The position numbers were made by a program, and so were the translations under genes. The notes under the pieces are model-generated. The model did no database searches, was not told the origin of the DNA, and saw only the letters and a program-made list of their open reading frames with translations. Below are positions 24,279-32,012 of a stretch of DNA of 45,348 nt, piece by piece (the stretch's first letter is position 1; each line of letters starts with the position of its first letter). Source of the DNA: Alphaproteobacteria bacterium (GTDB lineage Bacteria; Pseudomonadota; Alphaproteobacteria; Rs-D84); contig JAFZVH010000042.1 in the NCBI GenBank assembly GCA_017617915.1, forward strand, positions 1-45,348, given 5' to 3'.

Positions 24279-25217
24279 ATGGGAAACAGACTTATTGGTT
24301 ATGGATCTTATTTACCGACGCGTGTTATGACCAACGCGGATTTTGAACGCGTTATGGACACAACCGATGAATGGATTGTTGAACGCACCGGTATCCGCCA
24401 GCGTCATTTTGCAGCACCGGATGAAACGGTTGCAGACATGGCAACAAATGCGGCGCGCGCGGCGTTGGAAAATGCGACCCTTGCCATTGACGATATCGAT
24501 ATGATAATTGTTGCGACCACTACGCCTGAACTTGATTTCCCATCTGTTGCGGTCCAAGTTATGGGTCGCTTGAACCCAAAGGAAAACATACCTGCGTTTG
24601 ATGTTCGTGGTGCATGCACTGGGTTTATTTATGCTCTGCATGCGGCGCGTGGATTTTTTACCGCGGGTATGCATGAAAGAATTATGATTATCGGCGCAGA
24701 AAAAATGTCGCGCTTTGTTGATATGACCGATAGGTCAACGGCGGTTTTGTTCGGTGACGGCGCAGGCGCAATGATTTTCGAACGCTCTTCATCAAGTTAT
24801 TCTGGAATTATCGATACTGTGGTAATGTCTGATGGCAAAATGTTTGGTATGCTGCACGGTTCACCAGACCATAAAATCATTATGAACGGTCCCGAAACAT
24901 ACAAAATGGCGGTGTCGCTGATGCCGGATGCGGCGCGCTATATTATGGACCACGCGGGTATTACCCAAGATGATATCGATTGGATTGTTCCGCATCAGGC
25001 GAACATTCGCATTATTCAATCTTGTGCGGCGCGTTTGGGCTTTCCAATGGAAAAGATTTTAATAACGGTGGACAAACACGCGAATACCAGTGGCGCATCG
25101 GGCGCACTGGCGTTGGCGTATGCGTTCGATAACAAAATAATCAAACATGGGCAACTGGTTTTGTACCCTGCTTTTGGCAGTGGTCTGACCTGGGGTGCAA
25201 CTTTAATAAGGGTGTAA
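24279..25217 (+). CDS. fabH: 3-oxoacyl-[ACP] synthase III
   Basis: FabH starts fatty acid synthesis by condensing acetyl-CoA (or another primer) with malonyl-ACP. The 312-residue length is normal. The catalytic triad is visible: Cys113 in RGACTGF, His239 in IVPHQANIR and Asn269 in HANTSGASG. The first gene of a pair with ihfA, whose start is 3 bases after its stop. In Alphaproteobacteria plsX usually lies just upstream in the same operon; here it is about 9 kb away on the other strand. Confidence 0.97.
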   Translation: MGNRLIGYGSYLPTRVMTNADFERVMDTTDEWIVERTGIRQRHFAAPDETVADMATNAARAALENATLAIDDIDMIIVATTTPELDFPSVAVQVMGRLNPKENIPAFDVRGACTGFIYALHAARGFFTAGMHERIMIIGAEKMSRFVDMTDRSTAVLFGDGAGAMIFERSSSSYSGIIDTVVMSDGKMFGMLHGSPDHKIIMNGPETYKMAVSLMPDAARYIMDHAGITQDDIDWIVPHQANIRIIQSCAARLGFPMEKILITVDKHANTSGASGALALAYAFDNKIIKHGQLVLYPAFGSGLTWGATLIRV

Positions 25218-25220
25218 AAA

Positions 25221-25514
25221 ATGGCAACGATTACAAGAAATGATTTAGCAACAAAATTGCGTGAAAAATTTGGCTTTACGGCGGCGCAGTCGGGCAAGCT
25301 GGTCGATTTGATTTTTTCAGAAATCTGTGAATCATTGGTGAACGGCGAAGAAGTTAAATTTGCGGGTTTTGGTACATTTAAAATTCTGGATAAATCTGCG
25401 CGTGTTGCGCGCAATCCGAAAACCGGCGAAACCGCGATAGTATCTGCGCGTCGTGTTGCATCTTTCCGTCCGTCAAACGAATTTCGCAAACGCGTCAGCG
25501 CAAAAAATGAATAA
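25221..25514 (+). CDS. ihfA: Integration host factor subunit alpha
   Basis: A 97-residue HU/IHF-family DNA-bending protein. It begins TITRNDLATKLREKFGF, carries the GFGTFKI turn of the beta arm, and has the RNPKTGE arm tip with the conserved proline that intercalates into DNA. The spacing after fabH and the sequence near the N terminus fit the alpha subunit, with which fabH is often paired in Alphaproteobacteria; HU or IHF-beta is less likely. A strong terminator follows. Confidence 0.92.
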   Translation: MATITRNDLATKLREKFGFTAAQSGKLVDLIFSEICESLVNGEEVKFAGFGTFKILDKSARVARNPKTGETAIVSARRVASFRPSNEFRKRVSAKNE

Positions 25515-25542
25515 ATAGCTTATATTCTTGTACAACAAGCCA

Positions 25543-25568
25543 AGCGGGGCATACGCCCCGCTTTTTTT
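25543..25568 (+). terminator. Rho-independent terminator of fabH-ihfA
   Basis: A perfect 8-bp stem AGCGGGGC/GCCCCGCT with loop ATAC is followed by seven T. Confidence 0.95.
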
Positions 25569-25570
25569 GT

Positions 25571-25599
25571 TTGCGTTATATTACAACTTTTGATAGAAT
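25571..25599 (+). promoter_or_regulatory. Promoter of the candidate small RNA
   Basis: The -35 is TTGCGT (25571-25576) and the -10 is TAGAAT (25594-25599), spaced 17 bp. It starts immediately after the ihfA terminator. Confidence 0.7.
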
Positions 25600-25605
25600 T
25601 AAACC

Positions 25606-25788
25606 AAGAACCAGGCAAATTGTCCGGTTCGGGGCTGTCGAAAGCCCATATGAAGTCGACACACTGTGTCGTTAAATAAATACCCCGATATTGTCGGGGT
25701 GCCCGCGGTGAATATTTGAATACTGTGGGAGTCATTACTTCATATGATTTTCGAACACCCCGACCGTCAGTTTTGTTGACGGTTTTTT
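25606..25788 (+). ncRNA. Candidate structured small RNA (about 183 nt), unknown class
   Basis: A promoter, a compact fold and a terminator frame this region, and it has no open frame. The fold is: a 5' hairpin (25608-25630); a long closing stem in which 25631-25643 pairs with 25749-25761 and CATATGAAGT (25647-25656) pairs perfectly with ACTTCATATG (25737-25746); and three hairpins inside it at 25657-25671 (CGACAC/GTGTCG), 25682-25700 (ACCCCGA/TCGGGGT) and 25702-25729 (CCCGCGGT/ACTGTGGG). This makes a four-way junction. The shape does not match 4.5S RNA, tmRNA or a simple 6S rod. It could be a free RNA or a leader controlling the small gene at 25809. Confidence 0.6.
25764..25788 (+). terminator. 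Rho-independent terminator of the candidate small RNA
   Basis: CCGTCA/TGACGG with a short loop is followed by six T. It lies about 20 bases before the start codon of the 51-codon gene. Confidence 0.88.
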
Positions 25789-25808
25789 AATAAACAAAGG
25801 AGAAAACT

Positions 25809-25964
25809 ATGACAAACCCCCGCGTAAAACCCGATTCCAATAAAGAAGAACTGATTGCTGCTATTTTAGATTTCTATCGCAAACACCATGGATACAGGAT
25901 GACGCAAAGCGAGTTTGTTGGCGTGATTTGTGCAATAAGTCAACAAATGTTAAATGATATTTAA
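25809..25964 (+). CDS. Small protein of unknown function (51 aa)
   Basis: Translated from the sequence it begins MTNPRVKPDSNKEELIAAIL and continues with a basic, aromatic middle (FYRKHHGYR) and a C-terminal helix (EFVGVICAISQQMLNDI). AAAGGAG 8 bases before the ATG supports it as real. The pattern of two helices around a turn hints at a small DNA- or protein-binding fold, but no family is recognised. It sits just beyond the terminator of the candidate RNA, so its expression could depend on read-through or on a promoter not seen. Confidence 0.6.
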   Translation: MTNPRVKPDSNKEELIAAILDFYRKHHGYRMTQSEFVGVICAISQQMLNDI

Positions 25965-25997
25965 CCACGACCACTAACCACTAACACTAACCACTAA
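25962..25997 (-). repeat. TTAGTG-based short tandem repeat
   Basis: On the minus strand the hexamer/heptamer TTAGTG(G) repeats about five times. A 26-base core is identical to part of 38951-38983 in the rpoB-rpoC spacer. A weaker relative (TTAGTGTTTAGTGTAAG) lies at 19164-19180 after proS. Confidence 0.7.
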
Positions 25998-26001
25998 AAT
26001 A

Positions 26002-26010
26002 TGCTATAAT
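26002..26010 (+). promoter_or_regulatory. Extended -10 promoter of ldh
   Basis: TGC-TATAAT gives an extended -10 with no clear -35. The start is near 26017, and TTAGGAG follows before the ATG at 26033. Confidence 0.65.
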
Positions 26011-26032
26011 AATTGCATTAGGAGAAAAAAAT

Positions 26033-26953
26033 ATGAAAGTTGCAATTATTGGCGTTGGGTCGGTCGGTTCTGCGGTTGCGACCGCGGTGAAAAATACTGG
26101 ACTGGTTCATGAAATAGTTTTGTTCGACCGTGACGGAATGCGTGCACGCGCCGCCGCCGAAGATTTGGGACACGCCGCAAGTTTTGGATTTGATGTAAAA
26201 ATTAGTGCTGTGAATAACTATCGTGGTATTCGTGGTGCCGACATTGTGATTATCGCGGCGGGTGCAAATCAAAAAATCGGCGAAACCCGCACAGATTTGT
26301 TGCAACATAATGCAGAAGTCATTCGCGATATTGTTCCGCGTGTTATGGCAAATGTAGATTCGCGAAATGTAATTTTGATTATTGTGACGAATCCACTGGA
26401 TGTTATGGTAATGCTTGCACGTGAATTGTCGCGTTTGCCGGCGGGGCGTGTAATTGGCACCGGCACAATGTTGGATTCTGGACGGCTGCGGACTATACTG
26501 GCACGCACACTTAGTGTTTCGCCACAATCGATACATTCCTTTGTATTGGGCGAACATGGCGACACCAGTGTTATTGACTGGTCTGGCATTACTGTCGGCG
26601 GATTGCCCTTGGACGATTTTTGCCGTCAAACAAAAACGCCTATTTCTGTTTCCGCGCGCAGGACAATAGAATATCGTGTTCACAATGCCGCGTACGAGAT
26701 TATTCATGGGCGCGGTGCGACTTGGGATGGTATCGGTGCCGCAGTTGCAGATTTGTTGCGCAGTATAATAAATGATGAACATAGAATTCTGACTGTGTCT
26801 ATTGTCGCCAAGGATGGTATTGCGATGTCTTTGCCACGTGTTGTTGGTGCATCAGGCGTAACGGTCAGTTTGATACCCAAGATGTCGGCGACGGAATCTG
26901 CAGAATTGCGGGCCAGTGCACGTGTTATAAAAAAGAATTTCGGATTGCTGTGA
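26033..26953 (+). CDS. ldh: L-lactate dehydrogenase
   Basis: It interconverts pyruvate and L-lactate with NAD(H). The 306-residue enzyme has the Rossmann motif GVGSVGSA (residues 7-14), a specificity loop GANQKIGETR in which Gln80 marks lactate over malate dehydrogenases (which carry Arg there), the catalytic Arg86, VTNPLDVMV, and the active-site His175 in LGEHGD. The strong ribosome binding site and extended -10 suggest good expression. It implies a fermentative mode, in keeping with the clostridial-type ferredoxin nearby. Confidence 0.93.
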   Translation: MKVAIIGVGSVGSAVATAVKNTGLVHEIVLFDRDGMRARAAAEDLGHAASFGFDVKISAVNNYRGIRGADIVIIAAGANQKIGETRTDLLQHNAEVIRDIVPRVMANVDSRNVILIIVTNPLDVMVMLARELSRLPAGRVIGTGTMLDSGRLRTILARTLSVSPQSIHSFVLGEHGDTSVIDWSGITVGGLPLDDFCRQTKTPISVSARRTIEYRVHNAAYEIIHGRGATWDGIGAAVADLLRSIINDEHRILTVSIVAKDGIAMSLPRVVGASGVTVSLIPKMSATESAELRASARVIKKNFGLL

Positions 26954-27054
26954 TTCAATTGCGGAAAACATCCCCGCGTTTTGGCATTCATTCATATTAA
27001 ATTATGGCATTTTGTGTGCTAGGTTTTTTGTGCAAAGAAAATGTGTGGATACCA

Positions 27055-27351
27055 ATGGATATAGAATATACAGAACTTACAAATGGAAATGGTTTTTGTG
27101 CGCGCCTGAATGGGCGACAAATTGGCGAAATAGACATTATCGCCGTTGGCTCGGACAGGCTTGTTATCGAATCAACCCAGATTGAACCAGAATATGAAAA
27201 CAGTGACCTGTGTCGCAACCTTGTGCGATGTGTGGCAGAATTTGCGCGCGCCACCCACAGAAAAATTCTATCTATGTGTCCACGCGCGCAATCCATCTTT
27301 AATCGCTATGCGGAATTTGATGATGTGCGCCTAATCCGCGTTGCAGCCTAG
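27055..27351 (+). CDS. GNAT-like N-acetyltransferase (YjdJ/NATD1 type, 98 aa)
   Basis: A single small acetyltransferase domain. It shows the family pattern of GRQIGEIDIIA, then a strand LVIESTQIEPEYENSDLCRNLV replacing the usual acetyl-CoA loop, then EFAR...RKILSMCPRAQSIFNRY near the C terminus. The substrate is unknown. The start is uncertain: the ATG at 27055 matches the family's usual N terminus but has a weak ribosome binding site; an ATG at 27004 is possible. Its TAG stop overlaps the stop of convergent sodB within one CTAG. Confidence 0.8.
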   Translation: MDIEYTELTNGNGFCARLNGRQIGEIDIIAVGSDRLVIESTQIEPEYENSDLCRNLVRCVAEFARATHRKILSMCPRAQSIFNRYAEFDDVRLIRVAA

Positions 27352-27938
27352 GCCACATTCATATTATCAACAACGAATTTCCAGTCTATTAGGTGATTCA
27401 GAAATACATCGACAAAATCCGCACGCCGGTTTTTATAGTCCAGATAGTATGCGTGTTCCCACAGGTCTAAAACCAATGCTGGCTTTTGCCCATGTGCAAT
27501 GGGAGTGTTCGCGTTTTTAGTTGCAACTATTTCGAATTTGTTTTCGTTCGTATGCAGCAACCACACCCATCCAGAACCAAACACATCTGCGGCAACCGCC
27601 TTGAATTGTTTCATAAATTTTTCTTTGCCACCAAAGGCATTTGCAATTATGTCAGGCGTTTCATTGTTTCCCCGCCCCAAACAGTTGAAAAAGAAAACGT
27701 GATTATATACCTGCGCCGCGTTATTAAAAATTGTTTGCGCACCCGCATCGTTCACAGTCGCCAATATAATTTCGCGCAGGTCCATATCTGCAAACTTTGT
27801 ATCTGCAATCAGGTTATTTAAATTCGCTATATATGTCGTCAAATGCCGTCCATAATGGGTGCGCACAGTTTCCGCCGACATAAATGGTTCTAAATCTGTT
27901 TCGCGGAAAGGTAATGGATAATCGATAATGTTAAACAT
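27348..27938 (-). CDS. sodB: Superoxide dismutase [Fe]
   Basis: It converts superoxide to peroxide and oxygen. The 196-residue enzyme carries the four metal ligands His28 (THYGRH), His80 (YNHVFFF), Asp158 and His162 (DLWEHAYYLDY). Gln76, in AAQVYNH, is the outer-sphere residue typical of iron enzymes; manganese enzymes place it in the other half. GSGWVWLL is conserved. AAGGAG precedes the ATG. It is divergent from the thioredoxin-fold gene at 28081. Confidence 0.95.
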   Translation of the reverse strand: MFNIIDYPLPFRETDLEPFMSAETVRTHYGRHLTTYIANLNNLIADTKFADMDLREIILATVNDAGAQTIFNNAAQVYNHVFFFNCLGRGNNETPDIIANAFGGKEKFMKQFKAVAADVFGSGWVWLLHTNENKFEIVATKNANTPIAHGQKPALVLDLWEHAYYLDYKNRRADFVDVFLNHLIDWKFVVDNMNVA

Positions 27939-28024
27939 TTTATATTTCTCCTTTGAAATTCATTTTACACAGGTCGTACATTCATCGCCACAGGAAAAAT
28001 AGTTTATTTTTTGTTAAAAATGAC

Positions 28025-28054
28025 TTGCGAAATCGCATCAGATATTTCTATAAT
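28025..28054 (+). promoter_or_regulatory. Promoter of the thioredoxin-fold/cvpA pair
   Basis: The -35 is TTGCGA (28025-28030) and the -10 is a perfect TATAAT (28049-28054), spaced 18 bp; AAGGAG precedes the ATG at 28081. Confidence 0.65.
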
Positions 28055-28080
28055 ATAAATCACATATAAAAGGAGAAATT

Positions 28081-28674
28081 ATGAAAAAATTATTGGGTTT
28101 GATTTGTGCATTGGTTTGTGGTTCGGCGTTTGCCGCGGATATCACTTTGTATTATTCGCCTACATGCCCGCATTGCCATCATGCGCGTGATTTTATTTCA
28201 AACACTTTGGTTTATGAATATCCAGAATTAAAGGTGACGGCAGTTGATGTTACCAAAGAAGCCAATCAACCAGAATTTTTTGATACTTTGCAAAAGTGCA
28301 AATATGAATCCGGTGGCGTACCGGTTTTGGTCATCGGCGAAAAATGTTTCCAAGGCTATGGTGATTCTATGGCGGATTCTGTTCGCGCGGCGGTTGCGGT
28401 TGATTTAACTGACGAGGCCAAGGCAACGGCGGCGGCAAACAAAACCGAAATGGCCAAAGATGCAGAAACTTTTCGTGCGGCGCACGCGGAACGCGCGGCC
28501 GTAATAGTTGAACGCGAACCAGTTGTCACAGAACCCGCAACAAATGAATCTGTGGCCAAACCTGTGCAAAAAAAAACTAACAAAACAGACGACACTTGGG
28601 TCTTTTATGTAATTTTGGTGGCATTTACCGCGGGACTGGGGGGTGTACTGTTGCGCAAAGGTAATAAAAAATAA
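28081..28674 (+). CDS. Secreted, membrane-anchored thioredoxin-fold protein (CPHC)
   Basis: A signal peptide (residues 1-19) leads into a thioredoxin/glutaredoxin fold with a Cys29-Pro-His-Cys32 redox motif and a cis-proline-like GGVPVLVIG. Two further cysteines follow (KCKYES, EKCFQGYG). After about residue 105 comes an Ala/Glu-rich linker, then one C-terminal membrane helix ending LLRKGNKK. CPHC is the DsbA/DsbD-type motif, so disulfide exchange on the periplasmic side is likely; the partner is unknown. The CvpA gene follows 12 bases later. The Cys-rich secreted protein at 21646 is a possible client. Confidence 0.83.
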   Translation: MKKLLGLICALVCGSAFAADITLYYSPTCPHCHHARDFISNTLVYEYPELKVTAVDVTKEANQPEFFDTLQKCKYESGGVPVLVIGEKCFQGYGDSMADSVRAAVAVDLTDEAKATAAANKTEMAKDAETFRAAHAERAAVIVEREPVVTEPATNESVAKPVQKKTNKTDDTWVFYVILVAFTAGLGGVLLRKGNKK

Positions 28675-28686
28675 CGGATAAAAGAT

Positions 28687-29427
28687 ATGCTGGATCTAAC
28701 TTGGGTTGATTATGCGTATGTTGGCGTGTTGATTGCATCTACGGTATGGGCAACGATTCGTGGCGGTGTTTATGAGACTATTGCAACGCTGTCATGGGTT
28801 ATTGCGGCGGTTGCAGCGCGCTTTTTATCGCCGATGTTGGACAAGTTGTTGCAAGGTTGGTTCGGTGTTTCTGAATCAACGGTCGGTACTTTGGTTGCGT
28901 CATATTTCATTGTGTTCTTTGTGATTTTGCTGATTGTCGGCTTTTTCAATCAGAAATTGCGGGATATGATACACGCCAGTATGATGAGTGTAACGGATCA
29001 CACCTTGGGCGTAATTTTCGGCATAGTACGCGGCGTAGTGGTTATGGGCATATGCTATTGGGCGGCGCTGTGGTATTTTTCAGACAGTCCGATGGTACCA
29101 AAATGGTTGACCGAGGCGCGCACGCGTCCAATCATGCAAATGACAGCGGTAAAGTTAGACGAATGGTTTATCCCAGGCGAAGAGAATAAATTATTAAAAC
29201 ACGATTTAGAGGGCACGCGCGAGGCGCAAAAGATATTCGACAACCTGATAAATCCGCGTGTGGTGGACAAGGCTGCGACAGTAAAGGCTGAGACCGGAAA
29301 CGCGCAAAAGCCAGATGACGAAACGGGTTATAAAAATTCTGAACGCAATTCATTGGAAAATCAACTGTTGCAAATAGAAAGCGTCGCCAAAGCGGTGGAG
29401 CAGCACGAAAAAGCGCAAAAAGAATAA
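28687..29427 (+). CDS. CvpA family inner-membrane protein
   Basis: This 246-residue protein has four predicted membrane helices in the first 130 residues and the family's start (LTWVDYAYVGVLIASTVWATIRGGVYE) and LGVIFGIVRGVV segment, as in CvpA, named for colicin V production and linked to envelope homeostasis. The C-terminal half is hydrophilic and probably coiled coil (SLENQLLQIESVAKAVEQHEKAQKE). It is the second gene of an operon with the thioredoxin-fold protein. Confidence 0.88.
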   Translation: MLDLTWVDYAYVGVLIASTVWATIRGGVYETIATLSWVIAAVAARFLSPMLDKLLQGWFGVSESTVGTLVASYFIVFFVILLIVGFFNQKLRDMIHASMMSVTDHTLGVIFGIVRGVVVMGICYWAALWYFSDSPMVPKWLTEARTRPIMQMTAVKLDEWFIPGEENKLLKHDLEGTREAQKIFDNLINPRVVDKAATVKAETGNAQKPDDETGYKNSERNSLENQLLQIESVAKAVEQHEKAQKE

Positions 29428-29430
29428 ATT

Positions 29431-29468
29431 AAAAAAATACCCCGCATTTATAGCGGGGTAATTTTTTT
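29431..29468. terminator. Bidirectional rho-independent terminator
   Basis: TACCCCGC/GCGGGGTA is flanked by A7 on the left and T7 on the right, so it can end transcription from both convergent operons. Confidence 0.9.
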
Positions 29469-30277
29469 TATTCATTATAACTGTGCATAGATATTGTTTT
29501 ATATTTTTCTTTGTCAGTAATTTTGTCGTATTCCGTTGATTTAGTACTTTTGTTGTACCATTCGCGAATAAGCATTTGGTGTCTGTGGTTATAGTACATA
29601 TAATTCCCATATGTTTCGTATTCTGAAAATGACGATGTTTGATTAAAATCCAAATTATCTAAAATTGCTTGATACCATTTTTTGTGTGTATGTTCTTCTA
29701 TCTTTGTTTTCATTTCTTGCAAAAAAGTCTTTTTGAACAACATATGATGTGCAACAAACGACAATCCAAATCTGTTATTCAACCCAAGTAATTTTTTATA
29801 TGCGGTAAAATAAGGTGTGTGATATTCGTTAGAACAATCGAATACCATTTTATCACGCTTTATAAAAAATTGTTGACGTGTAAATACCGTATCTGAATCG
29901 ATAACCAAAATGTATTCGTTCTTGCAAAACTGGTCGCAGTTCAATTTCAGTAATTGTTGAAAAATCCAGCCAGAACGATCCATTCCACAAGGTTTGTAAT
30001 CTATATCATGAATAGTTAAATCTAAAACAGTGTTTTCATCTATGAATTTACAATTATATTTTGCACAAAAATCTTTAATAAACTCGGATACTGGCGCAAC
30101 AATATAAATATTATCTATATGATGTTGAATATTGACCAGCGACGGTATAACCAATGATAATTTTGCTAAATCTTTATCTGTGGTCGGCACAACCACATCA
30201 ATATGACCACGTCGTTTAGAAGCAAAACACTTATCATAGAAAAACAAACTTCTTGATTTAATATATTTATGTTTCAT
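29468..30277 (-). CDS. DUF6492-like putative glycosyltransferase (269 aa)
   Basis: The core begins DVVVPTTDKDLAKLSLVIPSL and holds a YILVIDSDTVF segment, a DXD-like metal/nucleotide-sugar site, as in family A (GT2-like) glycosyltransferases and DUF6492. No signal peptide or membrane segment is seen. The ATG at 30277 is chosen because AAAGGA lies 8 bases before it, inside the end of the fucosyltransferase gene. It is the last gene of a three-gene glycan operon. The sugar transferred is unknown. Confidence 0.72.
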   Translation of the reverse strand: MKHKYIKSRSLFFYDKCFASKRRGHIDVVVPTTDKDLAKLSLVIPSLVNIQHHIDNIYIVAPVSEFIKDFCAKYNCKFIDENTVLDLTIHDIDYKPCGMDRSGWIFQQLLKLNCDQFCKNEYILVIDSDTVFTRQQFFIKRDKMVFDCSNEYHTPYFTAYKKLLGLNNRFGLSFVAHHMLFKKTFLQEMKTKIEEHTHKKWYQAILDNLDFNQTSSFSEYETYGNYMYYNHRHQMLIREWYNKSTKSTEYDKITDKEKYKTISMHSYNE

Positions 30278-30279
30278 AT

Positions 30280-31089
30280 CTATATCCTTTGCCATTCTTG
30301 TGGAACAATATCTGTGGCAGTACCATCTGCAAACCATCGCAGCGGTGCAATTACAATTTTAGCTGGATTTTGATTCAGCCACGCACCCCACCAAGAAAAA
30401 CTGCTGTTCGCGATAATGTTATGTTTGCATTGCATCATCAGGTACATATCCCACGCGCTGTCGCGCCCATGATTTATATCAACAACAGTATATGGAAAAT
30501 CTATTTTCAGGTTTTCAAGAACCCATTCTGTATCATCCGAAAAAATAAAAAAGTGCGGTTTTCGTATTTTATTTGCGATATATTCTATGCCACGTTTGTA
30601 ATAGTCTAAATCACACAGACCATGTACTTGCTGTAATTTAACATAATCGCCACGACGAATATGCAATGACACGCTATTTGTTGTATGAATCAGGTCTAAT
30701 ATTTTCTTGTTCGCCGCATTCGGGTTATTTCTCGGGGTAAAATCCTGTAATAATTGTGCGCGTACAGGTCCGTAATATTTCGCCACCTGAAAATAGCCCT
30801 GAATTACACCGCTTTTAATTTTTAATAATTCTGGGTTATAAATATTTGCTGGATGTTCAATAATTTTTTTGACTTTGATAAAACCCAAAATGCGTGTCTT
30901 GGGTTTGTTCGTTAACCTAGGGTTTATATTCCAAAAGTCTAATTCATATTCACGCGGTGTAATATTCTTGTTGTTCCGACATTTATCAAACCAAGATGTG
31001 TCATAGCATACATCCGCCCCCAGCAACACACCAAACGCATACTGGAACATCTGATTACCAAGTCCACCCATCAACCTGAGGGTTTTCAT
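30280..31089 (-). CDS. Alpha-1,2-fucosyltransferase (GT11 family)
   Basis: It transfers L-fucose from GDP-fucose to a galactose-type acceptor. The 269-residue protein opens with the GT11 motif MGGLGNQMFQYAFG (residues 7-20), has the GDP-binding motif HIRRGDY (143-149) and the C-terminal NSSFSWWGAWLNQN. It should act in the cytoplasm on a lipid-linked glycan. It starts 4 bases after the upstream GT2 gene. No GDP-fucose synthesis genes lie in this window. Confidence 0.92.
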   Translation of the reverse strand: MKTLRLMGGLGNQMFQYAFGVLLGADVCYDTSWFDKCRNNKNITPREYELDFWNINPRLTNKPKTRILGFIKVKKIIEHPANIYNPELLKIKSGVIQGYFQVAKYYGPVRAQLLQDFTPRNNPNAANKKILDLIHTTNSVSLHIRRGDYVKLQQVHGLCDLDYYKRGIEYIANKIRKPHFFIFSDDTEWVLENLKIDFPYTVVDINHGRDSAWDMYLMMQCKHNIIANSSFSWWGAWLNQNPAKIVIAPLRWFADGTATDIVPQEWQRI

Positions 31090-31093
31090 CTTT

Positions 31094-31930
31094 TTAACTC
31101 CTCACATATTTAGCGCGAAAATTGTGGCGCGCGTGACGGCTGAAAATAAACAAACAACACAGCCGCCCAAACCATTTTGGCAAAAAGATTCCTGAACCAG
31201 GCTTGTGCAAAATCATTTGTTGGATTGCATTGTCATCAGTCAATTTATTTAACACATTTTGTTGCACTTGCCTGGTCAGTTCTTGTTGACGATGTGCATG
31301 CTCGATAGAAATGTTGTTGCCATGCCATCTGTACTTTAACAGCACTTCTGGTAAATTATGAATTTCTGTCACAAACACCATACGCGACCACAATTCAAAG
31401 TCTTCGGCATACTTATATTTCTCATCATAATGAAATTTATATTTATCCACAACGGCGCGCTTTAACATAACAGTTGGATGACCAACATGTTGAACCTTTA
31501 CAATATTACAGATTTTGACGCATTCATGGTTACGAATAATTTTATCAGACTTGCCAAAACATTTAAACCAAGTTCCTAAAACGCCGCATTCAGGATGCGA
31601 TTCCATATATTGAATTTGCCGTTCAAAACGTGTCGGCAATGAAATATCATCACTGTCCATTCTTGCGATATATTCACCTTTGGCCAAATCCAGCCCTTGA
31701 TTCAGCACACTAACAATACCCCTGTTATCTTTGTTGTTAATAAATTTGATTCTTTTATCTTTATTTGCATATTGCAAAACAATTTTTGCAGTATCGTCCA
31801 TTGAACCATCATTTATGATAATAAATTCAAAATCAGTAAATGTCTGATTTAATATAGATTCAATCGCTTCGCCTATATACTTTTCAGAATTATATGCAGG
31901 CATTACAACAGATATGCGTGGCGTTTTCAT
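31094..31930 (-). CDS. GT2 family glycosyltransferase
   Basis: A typical family A transferase of 278 residues. It begins ISVVMPAYNSEKYIGEAIESIL, has IIINDGSMDDT, and carries the DXD-like site in ARMDSDDIS near residue 90. The C-terminal region is basic (FIFSRHARHNFRAKYVR), perhaps for membrane-surface contact. It is the first gene of the operon, has GGAGAAAAAC before its ATG, and is read from the promoter at 31952-31980. The donor sugar is unknown. Confidence 0.9.
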   Translation of the reverse strand: MKTPRISVVMPAYNSEKYIGEAIESILNQTFTDFEFIIINDGSMDDTAKIVLQYANKDKRIKFINNKDNRGIVSVLNQGLDLAKGEYIARMDSDDISLPTRFERQIQYMESHPECGVLGTWFKCFGKSDKIIRNHECVKICNIVKVQHVGHPTVMLKRAVVDKYKFHYDEKYKYAEDFELWSRMVFVTEIHNLPEVLLKYRWHGNNISIEHAHRQQELTRQVQQNVLNKLTDDNAIQQMILHKPGSGIFLPKWFGRLCCLFIFSRHARHNFRAKYVRS

Positions 31931-31951
31931 TGTTTTTCTCCATTCAGGGGT

Positions 31952-31980
31952 ATTTTACCCGTTCGACCTGTAAAGTGCAA
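31952..31980 (-). promoter_or_regulatory. Promoter of the glycosyltransferase operon
   Basis: On the minus strand the -35 is TTGCAC (31975-31980) and the -10 is TAAAAT (31952-31957), spaced 17 bp. Confidence 0.7.
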
Positions 31981-31983
31981 TAC

Positions 31984-32006
31984 AAAAAACCGCGGATGCC
32001 CGCGGT
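31984..32006 (-). terminator. Terminator of tRNA-Thr
   Basis: On the minus strand ACCGCGG/CCGCGGT with loop GCAT is followed by TTTTTTG. It overlaps nothing else and lies just before the glycosyltransferase promoter. Confidence 0.85.
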
Positions 32007-32012
32007 AATTTC

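Noticed and set aside
25606..25788. 6S RNA, 4.5S RNA or tmRNA as identity of the structured RNA
   Set aside because: The core sequences of 4.5S and tmRNA are absent, and the four-way junction does not fit the 6S rod. A divergent 6S cannot be fully excluded without a covariance search.
26018..26782. A 254-codon open frame opposite ldh
   Set aside because: It is antisense to a clear enzyme gene, is Cys/Asn/Thr-rich with no recognisable fold, and lacks a ribosome binding site.
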